In this document: positions 44,573 to 52,419 of the stretch, in pieces
Position numbering within the stretch: the stretch's first letter is position 1
Layout: each line of letters starts with the position of its first letter
Origin: Laceyella sediminis
GTDB lineage: Bacteria > Bacillota > Bacilli > Thermoactinomycetales > Thermoactinomycetaceae
Assembly (NCBI RefSeq): GCF_003003125.1
Contig: NZ_PVTZ01000005.1
Location: forward strand, 124,001-188,000
DNA length: 64,000 nucleotides
Direction: 5' to 3'
Translations under genes and position numbers: made by a program
Notes under the pieces: model-generated
The model's database searches: none
What the model saw: only the letters and a program-made list of their open reading frames with translations
Told to the model about the DNA's origin: nothing

Positions 44573-46708
44573 CTAACGTAACACTTCCTCACCGCCCAAT
44601 TCACCCAGCCCATGCCGCGCCGCTTTTTCCAACAGCGGAGAAGAGCGCTCAGAAGACATCATCACCAAATGATGCAAAGCCCGGGTGCAACCTACGAACA
44701 ACAGTTTAGCATGGAGCTCATCTACAGGATAGCGCCCCTCATCCACTTCCACCAAAATGACGGCGTCAAACTCCATTCCCTTGGTCAAATAAATAGGGAT
44801 CACCGAAATGCCCCCGTGATATTCAGCCTGCGTGGAAGTGATCAGATGCGCCTCCACCCATTGGTCGCGCAACTCGGCCGCTATTCTCTCACTCTCCGCT
44901 TCTGTCCGCGTCACCACGGCCACGGTGCCAACCCCTCGCTCGATCAAGGCCTGCACTTCCCGAGCCAACAACACATTCCGCTCCGCCGCCGACACGGACA
45001 ACATCCGCACCGGGTCCCCACTTCGATAAACAGGAGTAGCCACTGCCACACCTTTGGCATAATCCCGGACAATCTCATTGGCAAACTGAATGATTTCCAT
45101 GGTTGAACGATAGCTCTTGTTCAATTGCACATACCGGCACGTGCCTTCCGCAAACAAGTCCATCAATTCACGCCACACTGTAATCCCTTTATGGACATGG
45201 ATGTTTTGTAACAGATCGCCCAATATAGTGAAAGAGTTGCTTTGGCAAAATCGTTGCAACACCGCCAGCTGATAAGGAGATACATCTTGCGCTTCATCGA
45301 TCACCACATGATCAAACGTTTTTTCGTTAGAAATCCCGTGCAACGCAACATGGATGTGCAGCAATGGAGCCAAATCGGTAACGCCGACCTGCTTTCGTTT
45401 CAACTTTTGGACAAACGCCGCGGGTGGCGCAACATCGAATTCGGCTGACTTCGTGCTGATTAGGTGCTGATACCATGACCAAGGAGTCGGTTGGGGCCAT
45501 GCCTTCATATAGGTGCGCAACCGCTGGTTGGCTTGTTTGCGAATCTTCCCCCGCGGATCGATATCACGCAACTCTTTCAACTCCATCTCTAACCAGCGCT
45601 TCAATCTCGCAAATACGCGTTCTTTCCGCTTCAGAAGTGGATAATGCCGATACTCTTCCGCAAACCAACGTCGGATCTCCTCCGCTGACAACACTTTGCC
45701 TTCCCAAGGCGAAAACGGCTTTTCCGGCACAAACGTCGCTTCCAGCTCCGTCAAAGACGCTGCGACCCGATCATGAAACGCAAGGCTTCCTTTATATCGG
45801 AACCAGGCCAACTCCGCTAGATCGACGGTACCCCCCATCGTGAATTCATCCGCCCATTCCTTTTCCACAGGCGGCGGCAACTCGTCGTCAAAAAAATCAT
45901 AGGCCCAGTCGGCAAAGGTGAATTGCTGCACATCGCCCACGCCCAATTCAGGCAACACGTCCGAGATATAATCGACAAACATGCGGTTGGGAGCAAAGAT
46001 GACAAACCGTTCCGCCCGTAGCTGTTCTTGATACTGGTACAGCAAATAAGCCAAGCGGTGCAAAGCGACCGTGGTTTTACCACTCCCTGGCACCCCTTGA
46101 ATTACGAGCGGGATGTTACGTTCGGCGCGGATGATTTGGTCTTGTTCATGCTGGATCGTGGACACGATATCCCTTAAGCGGTTGTCTTTCTTTTCACCCA
46201 AACGGTAAAGCAAAAATTCATCCACCATCCCAGATGACTTTTCTCCCCGCACATAACTGTCAACCACCCGCTGAATCTGTTGCTTGCGAATCGCGATATT
46301 CCGCTTCAAATACACCGTCCCCTCAATCACTCCTTCAGGGGAGGAGTACTCAGCGCGGTCCGTCTCTCCTGTGAATGAATAAAATAAGCTGGCGACAGGA
46401 GCCCGCCAATCAATGACCAGCGGCGCGTTTTCCTTGTCATCCTGCACGCCGACTTTGCCGATATAGAGCGGTGTCGGCTCGTCTTTGCCGTCCTCTGCAA
46501 AATCCAACCTTCCAAAATAAGGCTCATTTCGGGCGATACGCAATTGTCTTAACCGATTTTGCCGTTGATGGTCGAGCGCCTGTTCCACCAAGTCCTCGCC
46601 TCGGTAACGCGGCATTCCCTCCAACTCAACCAGTTGCTTTTCGATTTTTTCCAACATCACTTGCAATCGGGCTTCTTCCTGTGCGTAAGCCTCGTTCAAC
46701 CTTACCAC
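44573..46708 (-). CDS. helD: HelD-type UvrD-like helicase
   Basis: The 711-residue protein has the HelD order: an N-terminal coiled coil (residues 1-60), the helicase 1A domain with P-loop GVPGSGKTTVALHRLAYLLY, DEAQDVSPYQLAVL as motif II, LNKSYRSTMEI, VVTRTEAES, and TKGMEFDAVILVEVD in the 2A domain. HelD binds RNA polymerase and removes it from stalled complexes or DNA. GGGAAGGG precedes the GTG start. The unassigned membrane protein follows in the same transcript. Confidence 0.9.
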   Translation of the reverse strand: MVRLNEAYAQEEARLQVMLEKIEKQLVELEGMPRYRGEDLVEQALDHQRQNRLRQLRIARNEPYFGRLDFAEDGKDEPTPLYIGKVGVQDDKENAPLVIDWRAPVASLFYSFTGETDRAEYSSPEGVIEGTVYLKRNIAIRKQQIQRVVDSYVRGEKSSGMVDEFLLYRLGEKKDNRLRDIVSTIQHEQDQIIRAERNIPLVIQGVPGSGKTTVALHRLAYLLYQYQEQLRAERFVIFAPNRMFVDYISDVLPELGVGDVQQFTFADWAYDFFDDELPPPVEKEWADEFTMGGTVDLAELAWFRYKGSLAFHDRVAASLTELEATFVPEKPFSPWEGKVLSAEEIRRWFAEEYRHYPLLKRKERVFARLKRWLEMELKELRDIDPRGKIRKQANQRLRTYMKAWPQPTPWSWYQHLISTKSAEFDVAPPAAFVQKLKRKQVGVTDLAPLLHIHVALHGISNEKTFDHVVIDEAQDVSPYQLAVLQRFCQSNSFTILGDLLQNIHVHKGITVWRELMDLFAEGTCRYVQLNKSYRSTMEIIQFANEIVRDYAKGVAVATPVYRSGDPVRMLSVSAAERNVLLAREVQALIERGVGTVAVVTRTEAESERIAAELRDQWVEAHLITSTQAEYHGGISVIPIYLTKGMEFDAVILVEVDEGRYPVDELHAKLLFVGCTRALHHLVMMSSERSSPLLEKAARHGLGELGGEEVLR

Positions 46709-46739
46709 AACCCTTCCCTTTTGCTTATGGGACAGTGAA

Positions 46740-46765
46740 AAGCACCCGCTCTGCGCTAGGTGCTT
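46740..46765 (-). terminator. Terminator after the signal-peptidase-like gene
   Basis: AAGCACC and GGTGCTT pair around 11 bases with UUUUC after them on the minus strand; the helD start lies 30 bp beyond. Confidence 0.6.
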
Positions 46766-46847
46766 ATGCTATAGATGTATCCGTTTTCAATTTTGCGTCT
46801 TGAAAGACATCATCGGAAATATAGCATAAAAGAACAAAAGCCAAAAA

Positions 46848-47312
46848 TCAATAGATGATCTTGCCTAACAACTGATCCTCGTGGATGGTTCCCAGTCGGC
46901 GGCTGTCAAGCGTGTCCAGCCGGTCGTCGCTCAACAGATAATACTCATCTTCGGGAATTTGGACAGGCGCGGTGTCGATAATGCCTTTGGCTCGGGCCAC
47001 GTAAGGCTCACGCACCAATTGCCCGTTGATATAGACCTTGCTATCTTTGATCTCAACTTTTTGTTTAGGCAGGCCGATCACCCGCCTAACCAGCGGTTTG
47101 CCCGAATTTGAACGAAACACGACCAGATCCCCTTGTTCCAGGGACAGCGGATAGTTCGCCACCAGGCAAAACTCTTTATTCTTCAGTGTCGGTTCCATTC
47201 CGACACCATGCACCTGGTAAATTCCGAAAAACAACCGCAAGCCAAGCGCCAGGCCGGCTAAACCGATAATGGCATACAACAAAAGGTGGAGTGTTTTGGG
47301 TGAATCGGACAA
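46848..47312 (-). CDS. Signal peptidase I-like protein lacking the catalytic Ser and Lys
   Basis: The 154-residue protein has the type I signal peptidase fold: an N-terminal membrane helix (about 10-30), then VHGVGMEPTLKNKE, GDLVVFRSNSGK, PLVRRVIGLP and LSDDRLDTLDSRRLG. In active enzymes the second motif is GxSMxPT and the lysine motif is KRVIGLPGD. Here G38 replaces the nucleophilic serine and R76 replaces the general-base lysine, and GD after IGLP is lost. It therefore cannot work as an ordinary signal peptidase. It might be a scaffold or regulator, or a decaying copy. The 47313-47558 upstream region is AT-rich with no gene. Confidence 0.85.
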   Translation of the reverse strand: MSDSPKTLHLLLYAIIGLAGLALGLRLFFGIYQVHGVGMEPTLKNKEFCLVANYPLSLEQGDLVVFRSNSGKPLVRRVIGLPKQKVEIKDSKVYINGQLVREPYVARAKGIIDTAPVQIPEDEYYLLSDDRLDTLDSRRLGTIHEDQLLGKIIY

Positions 47313-47558
47313 ATGGGATCCCTTCCTTTGTCTCTACATGTGTGATGGCGTTGGCAACGACACTTTCTTTTCATCATAATATAACAACGGTTAAAAATAA
47401 TCGAACATTTATTGAAGTATAATAGCGAATATTATTCATTTTAAAATAATTATTTCATATTCGTCTATCCGCTTTCATGTGTTACAATGCCATGGAGAAG
47501 TTTTCTAGGGACTGGACGGAGAAAAAACACGCGGCTTAAGCCGTGTACACAGAGCAAC

Positions 47559-47602
47559 AAAAGCCCGGGAGGATATCAACTAGGATACCTCCCGGGCTTT
47601 TT
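47559..47602. terminator. Strong terminator upstream of the 47641 gene's 3' end
   Basis: AAAAGCCCGGGAGG and CCTCCCGGGCTTTTT form a 14-bp stem followed by a U-tract. It serves the minus-strand gene ending at 47641. Confidence 0.85.
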
Positions 47603-47640
47603 ACGCCATCGGCGTTTTTACCCATTCAACCTCTGTTGCG

Positions 47641-48405
47641 TCAATCACTGACAAACTGTCCACTCAACCAAAAAACGCCCTTGCAAATTCCACCGACCTG
47701 CGGGTGCCCATCGACGGTTTGCGGCGCGGACACCACATCGATCGTCCCCCCCAGCGTCTTGACTAACAACGCCCAATAATCTTGGCCGGAATACGCGTTG
47801 GTTTTCCGCTCACAGGCCAGCACGCGGCCCGACAGCATCGCTTCTGCCCGGGGTTCGCCGCCTCCATCCGGATCGGCAAACAATCCGGTCGGGATAAATG
47901 ATTCCACCGTCATCGGCATGTCCGGATCATTTGCGGCTTGATACTCTGCTTCATCTGCATAGCAACTCAATTCATAAGCAAATGCGGCGATCTGCACGGA
48001 GACCGTCTGCGGCAACGATTGCAAGCGTCGCATCGGCCCGTACTCCGGCACCTCGAACAAGAAAGGATAATCGCCCCTCGCTTCCTCCCCCACCAAACCG
48101 GCTTTGGGATTTGCCCAGGCGAAGTAAGAGAGCTCCAACGGCAACTGATCGCGGGTCAGCACTTTTTCCAGCCGGGCGGTCATCCGCCCCTGTCCCCGAT
48201 AATGGGGATGGAGATCGATGATACGCCCTTGCTCATCGAAAGGTAACGTTAATTGCTCCCCGCCGGGCAACAAATACTCCACATAGTGGCTGTCCGGCGT
48301 CTTCACTTCCCGCCCTGCCCCCTGCAAAATGTGCTGGTCAACCAATGCTTCTATATCGTCGTCTGTGGCAATGCGAAACCCAATACTACTGTAATGATTG
48401 GACAC
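47641..48405 (-). CDS. Hypothetical protein, 254 residues
   Basis: I do not recognise the family. The product is soluble and acidic with an opening of HYSSIGFRIATDDDIEAL, a middle rich in aromatic and acidic residues, and a C-terminal NAYSGQDYWALLVKTLGGTIDVV. I chose the GTG at 48405, which has GGAGCGGATG upstream; the ATG at 48441 has only a weak site. A minus-strand hairpin with U-tract lies in its leader. Confidence 0.7.
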   Translation of the reverse strand: MSNHYSSIGFRIATDDDIEALVDQHILQGAGREVKTPDSHYVEYLLPGGEQLTLPFDEQGRIIDLHPHYRGQGRMTARLEKVLTRDQLPLELSYFAWANPKAGLVGEEARGDYPFLFEVPEYGPMRRLQSLPQTVSVQIAAFAYELSCYADEAEYQAANDPDMPMTVESFIPTGLFADPDGGGEPRAEAMLSGRVLACERKTNAYSGQDYWALLVKTLGGTIDVVSAPQTVDGHPQVGGICKGVFWLSGQFVSD

Positions 48406-48489
48406 GTCATCCGCTCCGTTTCTGTTAAAGTCGAAGTCCATTGTATACAAAGACCCGCTACACGCGCCAGCCGCTTCCATAAAAAAACA

Positions 48490-48512
48490 CGCCCGGCGCA
48501 TTGCCGGGGGCG
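48490..48512 (-). terminator. Terminator-like hairpin in the leader of the 254-residue gene
   Basis: CGCCCGGC and GCCGGGGGCG pair; on the minus strand GUGUUUUUUU follows. It lies between the divergent start at 48609 and the gene at 48405, where no upstream minus-strand gene needs a terminator, so attenuation is possible. Confidence 0.55.
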
Positions 48513-48608
48513 GGCATCCCCTCCGGCGCCAGTAGGTTTCCCGCCTGGGCCAATTTACTTGATTCAAGCCAGCGAACATGGTAAAGATGAGAGGTGGAGG
48601 GATGAAGC

Positions 48609-49316
48609 GTGAGATTAAAAGTAATGTTGTTAAACATGCACCACGGCCGCGGATGCGATGGACGGTGGGACATGGAGAGGGTTTTGCATGTGCTCAGAAC
48701 CGCCAAAGCGGATGTGATCGGATTGAATGAAGTGGATCGGTGCTTTTCCAGACGAAGTTGCTATCTGGATCAAGCCCATTGGTTGGCTCAACGGCTGGGG
48801 ATGCACCATTTATTCGGCAAAGCCCAAACCCTTGGCCCCGACCGCCAATTTGGCAACGCCATATTATCCCGTCTGCCCATTCTCGCGTCACAGAACCATC
48901 TTTTTCGAAGCCGCATCGCCGAAAACCGGTCATTGCTGGAAGCCAAGCTGAAGTTTCATGGGCGGGCGATTAAGGTTTATCTCTCCCATCTTCCTCTCAA
49001 CCCTTGGCTTCACCGCAAGCAAACAGATTTCATCCTGCATCGGGTGACACAAGAGACCCACCCTGTCATTCTGATGGGCAATTGGAACATGCGCCCCGAT
49101 TCCGCCGCTTGGCGAAAGCTGTCATCCCACCTGACGGACATCAGTCGAGCCAAAGGCAAAAAGTTGCTCACCTATCCGGCACCCCATCCACGCTGGCAAT
49201 TGGACTATATCTTTGTCAGCCCGGAATGGCGAGTGATCCAGGCAGAAGTCTCCACTCCCCTGCCGCAAGGTTCCGACCATCTCCCCTTAATCGCCAAACT
49301 GCGGCTGGATGATTAA
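48609..49316 (+). CDS. Endonuclease/exonuclease/phosphatase-family protein
   Basis: The 235-residue protein has the EEP fold: LLNMHHGRG, E41 in GLNEVD, FGNAILSRLP, HLPLNP, WQLDYIFVS and SDHLPL. The usual GDxN motif reads GNWN, with N158 in place of the catalytic aspartate, so nuclease or phosphatase activity may be lost or altered. GGTGGAGGG precedes the GTG start. It stands alone on the plus strand and ends on the 3' end of the YwbE gene. Confidence 0.85.
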   Translation: MRLKVMLLNMHHGRGCDGRWDMERVLHVLRTAKADVIGLNEVDRCFSRRSCYLDQAHWLAQRLGMHHLFGKAQTLGPDRQFGNAILSRLPILASQNHLFRSRIAENRSLLEAKLKFHGRAIKVYLSHLPLNPWLHRKQTDFILHRVTQETHPVILMGNWNMRPDSAAWRKLSSHLTDISRAKGKKLLTYPAPHPRWQLDYIFVSPEWRVIQAEVSTPLPQGSDHLPLIAKLRLDD

Positions 49317-49513
49317 GTCTTAGACAAAATTTCCTTGACCCGACCCACCTGTCCATCTTGCAAGCGTACCTTGATCCCGTGCGGATGTGTCGGTGAATTC
49401 GTCGAGATCTCCTTCACCACTCCCTGAGTTAACTTCCCTGTCCGCTGATCCCGCTTCAACACAATCCGTACTTCCATCCCTGGTGCAATGTTAGCGCGTG
49501 TCCGTCCATCCAT
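49313..49513 (-). CDS. YwbE family protein
   Basis: The 66-residue product matches the YwbE family: IAPGMEVRIVLKRDQRTGKL, EISTNSPTHPHGIKVRL and VGRVKEIL. It is a small basic KOW-like protein of unknown function, widespread in Bacillales. I chose the ATG at 49513 behind GGGAGG; the longer frame crosses a terminator. Its stop overlaps the end of the EEP gene by 4 bp. Confidence 0.88.
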   Translation of the reverse strand: MDGRTRANIAPGMEVRIVLKRDQRTGKLTQGVVKEISTNSPTHPHGIKVRLQDGQVGRVKEILSKT

Positions 49514-49532
49514 CTGGTGAACCTCCCATGAG

Positions 49533-49563
49533 AAAAGCTTGCCATGTGGCAAGGCAAGCTTTT
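49533..49563 (-). terminator. Terminator between the 49649 gene and ywbE
   Basis: AAAAGCTTGCC and GGCAAGCTTTT form an 11-bp stem, just upstream of the YwbE ribosome site. Confidence 0.7.
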
Positions 49564-49648
49564 TCCATAGTATATCCCGATTCACCCACCCCTGCGAAGC
49601 AAAAGATCCCCATCCTCCGCTCCGCCACGGGACAACTGCCCTTCATCG

Positions 49649-50404
49649 CTAACAGCAATCCCAGAAAAAACTCCCTTCAGGTCGCTCGCGATCGGGCCGG
49701 ATGAAGAAATATCCCATTCCCGAATCGCCAAAGTTGACAAAGTCGAGGTAAGCGATGCCTTCTTCCTTACTGCGGCTCATGAAGAGCGGTCCCTCTGTGG
49801 GCGACTGATAAATCGAACGCCCAAGCTGATCCTTCCGCCACAACTCCGGTGGAATGTTGTCTATCACTTTCAAAAAGCAATCGATCTGCCCGGCAAAAGT
49901 AGCCGCATCCCCACCCGGCTTTTGGATGAATGTGGGGGTTCCCTTCAGCTTGGTCTCCATCTCAGGTAGGCTCGGACAGGCTTTCCCACCTTCCTCCAAG
50001 CGCTGGAAAATACGAACATAATCCTCCGGTGAAATGCCATCCTCCTTCTCCCGCCAACCGACAACAGTGACTGATGGCAACAGCGCGGAGGCCGAAGTGG
50101 GCCGCTCCGTCCATCTGCCTGTGCACTGCTCTGCCTCTAGAAAAACAAAGGCATGTTCCTCATAACAGTGATCCTCCTCATTTTGGCACAAAAAAAGATA
50201 GACACGTCTGCCCTCGCGCCCGAGATCGATCCGCTCCGGATGATGGGCAAACTGTGCCAGCAAAGGCATCGCCCGACCACAATCCGAACAAGACGGCCAC
50301 AACGCTTCCGGCAATCCCCAAGGCCGTCCCCCATACTGATCGACAAAAGAAAAAGGTTCGGGCCAACATTCACTCATAACCAAAGTGGGAACGAAGCTTT
50401 TCAT
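49649..50404 (-). CDS. DUF1963-like protein
   Basis: The 251-residue product has GGRPWGLPEALWPSCSDCG, MPLLAQFAHH and a C-terminal YLDFVNFGDSGMGYFFIRPD, the pattern of YwqG/DUF1963-like proteins. A CxxC pair (PSCSDCG) may bind zinc. The function is not known. It precedes ywbE with a terminator between. The 190-bp region towards 50594 has one small hairpin and no gene. Confidence 0.7.
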   Translation of the reverse strand: MKSFVPTLVMSECWPEPFSFVDQYGGRPWGLPEALWPSCSDCGRAMPLLAQFAHHPERIDLGREGRRVYLFLCQNEEDHCYEEHAFVFLEAEQCTGRWTERPTSASALLPSVTVVGWREKEDGISPEDYVRIFQRLEEGGKACPSLPEMETKLKGTPTFIQKPGGDAATFAGQIDCFLKVIDNIPPELWRKDQLGRSIYQSPTEGPLFMSRSKEEGIAYLDFVNFGDSGMGYFFIRPDRERPEGSFFWDCC

Positions 50405-50593
50405 CGCTGATCAACCCCCGAATACGAATACATGTTCGCATTCCATTTTATAAAAAAAACGCAGGCGGAACAATCCCATTTTTCCAGCCATAAAAAAGGC
50501 GGGGAAACGTCCCCACCTGTACTTGCCCATAAAAAGATTCCTAAGCCGATGTGAAATTTTCGCCCCAGGTGGTCAGCATCCCCATGTGACCTA

Positions 50594-52150
50594 TTAAAAC
50601 ACTTTTGTCGTCCACGCTTCGCAATTCCACACATCGGTCACCACGTCACGATAAAACTCCGGCTCGTGGCAGATGATCAGCACGCTTCCTTTATACGCTT
50701 TTAATGCCCGCTTCAGCTCATCTTTGGCATCCACATCCAAGTGGTTGGTCGGTTCGTCCAACACCAGCAGGTTGGTTTCTCTGTTGATCAGCTTGCACAG
50801 GCGCACTTTGGCTTTCTCCCCGCCGCTTAGCACCTCCACTTTGCTTTCGATATGCTTTGTTGTCAAGCCGCACTTAGCAAGGGCGGCGCGCACTTCAAAC
50901 TGCGTAAATCCGGGAAACTCATTCCAAATCTCTTCGATGCATGTGTTGTGATTGGCCGTCTTGATCTCTTGTTCAAAGTAGCCGATGTGTAAATACTCCC
51001 CCCGTTCCACCGTGCCAGAGAGGGGTTGAATCTCACCCAAGATGCTACGCAACAACGTCGTTTTCCCGATCCCGTTCGCCCCGATCAAAGCGATCTTCTG
51101 CCCACGCTCCATCCGCAAATCCAGCGGGCGGGACAAAGGCTCATCATAACCGATGACCAATTGGCGCGTCTCAAAAATTAATTTGCCGGATGTACGTGCT
51201 TCTTTAAAGTGAAATTCCGGTTTCGGCTTCTCCTTAGCCAGCTCAATCACTTCCATTTTGTCTAGCTTCTTCTGGCGGGACATCGCCATATTCCTTGTGG
51301 ACACCCGCGCTTTGTTGCGTTGTACAAAATCTTTCAGCTCCGCGATTTCTTGCTGTTGCTTTTTATAGGCCGCTTCCAACTGTTGTTTCTTGGCTTCGTA
51401 TACCTGCTTAAAACGATCATAATCACCCACATATCGGTTCAGCTGCTGGTTTTCCATATGGTAGACCAGATTGATCACACTGTTCAAAAAGGGAATATCA
51501 TGCGAGATGAGGATAAACGCATTTTCATATTCTTGCAAATAACGTTGTAGCCATGTGATATGTTGCTCATCCAGATAGTTCGTCGGCTCGTCCAACAGCA
51601 GGATATCCGGCTTCTCCAGCAGGAGCTTGGCCAAAAGCACCTTTGTCCGCTGCCCCCCACTTAACTCATGCACATCCCGATCTAAACCGATATCCTCCAA
51701 TCCGAGTCCTCTGGCGATCTCCACCACCTTGGCGTCGATCGTGTAGAAATCGTTGTTGGTTAGCAAATCCTGCAAGGGGGCCACCTCTTCCATCAGCCGT
51801 TCCAGCTCGTCCGGCGTGGCCTCCGCCATCTTGGCATATATTTCGTTCATTTCCGCTTCGATATCAAACAAATATTGAAACGCGCTTTTCAGCACATCAC
51901 GAATCGTCATCCCTTTTTTCAGCGCGGCATGTTGATCAAGATAGCCGACGCGCACTTTGGAAGCCCACTCGATTTTGCCCTCATCCGGCTCCAGCTTCCC
52001 AGTGATGATGTTCATGAAAGTGGATTTCCCTTCACCATTGGCCCCGATCAGGCCGACGTGTTCCCCTTTGAGCAACCGGAACGACACATCTTGGAAAATC
52101 GCGCGGTCGCCAAACCCGTGGCTTAAGTTTTTAACTGTCAGAATGCTCAT
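50594..52150 (-). CDS. ABC-F family ATP-binding protein
   Basis: Two ATP-binding cassettes are joined by a charged linker: Walker A GANGEGKS and GANGIGKT, signature ELSGGQRTKVLLAKLLL and VLSGGEKAKVRLCKLI, Walker B ILLLDEPTNYLDEQH and LVLDEPTNHLDVDA, and no membrane domain. It resembles YkpA/YbiT. ABC-F proteins act on the ribosome as translation factors or antibiotic-protection proteins. A 519-residue chain fits. I chose the ATG at 52150; a GTG three codons earlier is possible. No leader peptide is evident in 52160-52366. Confidence 0.92.
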   Translation of the reverse strand: MSILTVKNLSHGFGDRAIFQDVSFRLLKGEHVGLIGANGEGKSTFMNIITGKLEPDEGKIEWASKVRVGYLDQHAALKKGMTIRDVLKSAFQYLFDIEAEMNEIYAKMAEATPDELERLMEEVAPLQDLLTNNDFYTIDAKVVEIARGLGLEDIGLDRDVHELSGGQRTKVLLAKLLLEKPDILLLDEPTNYLDEQHITWLQRYLQEYENAFILISHDIPFLNSVINLVYHMENQQLNRYVGDYDRFKQVYEAKKQQLEAAYKKQQQEIAELKDFVQRNKARVSTRNMAMSRQKKLDKMEVIELAKEKPKPEFHFKEARTSGKLIFETRQLVIGYDEPLSRPLDLRMERGQKIALIGANGIGKTTLLRSILGEIQPLSGTVERGEYLHIGYFEQEIKTANHNTCIEEIWNEFPGFTQFEVRAALAKCGLTTKHIESKVEVLSGGEKAKVRLCKLINRETNLLVLDEPTNHLDVDAKDELKRALKAYKGSVLIICHEPEFYRDVVTDVWNCEAWTTKVF

Positions 52151-52366
52151 GTGCGACACTCTCTTCCATTTATACTGAAGCTTCTATGCTAAAGCTTTCA
52201 TCCACACCCAATAACCCCCGACCGATCAGGAGCGCATCCATTTGAGTGTAGCATGTCTTTCCTACTAGCACCATCCCGGATTTGTTAAAAACCAAGCGCC
52301 AAAAATCGGGCGAGGGGGAAGTCATTTGATAGCGGAGTGACTTGAAGCCAGCCTCAAAGCAAAAAT

Positions 52367-52395
52367 CCCCCATCGGCTACAGTTGCCGATAGGGG
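52367..52395 (-). terminator. Terminator of the GH15 gene
   Basis: CCCCTATCGGC and GCCGATGGGG pair on the minus strand; GGAUUUUUG follows. Confidence 0.8.
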
Positions 52396-52419
52396 CTTCA
52401 CTTATAGGGCCATGGTTGT

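Noticed and set aside
48520-48575. CCGCCTGGGC near 48550 recalls the 3' end of the ZTP (pfl) riboswitch
   Set aside because: The preceding conserved blocks of that riboswitch are missing and the orientation does not fit a downstream purine or folate gene.
52170-52373. Minus-strand open frame of 67 codons between the GH15 and ABC-F genes, possibly a leader peptide for the ABC-F gene
   Set aside because: It overlaps the GH15 terminator, has no ribosome site, and its composition is not protein-like.
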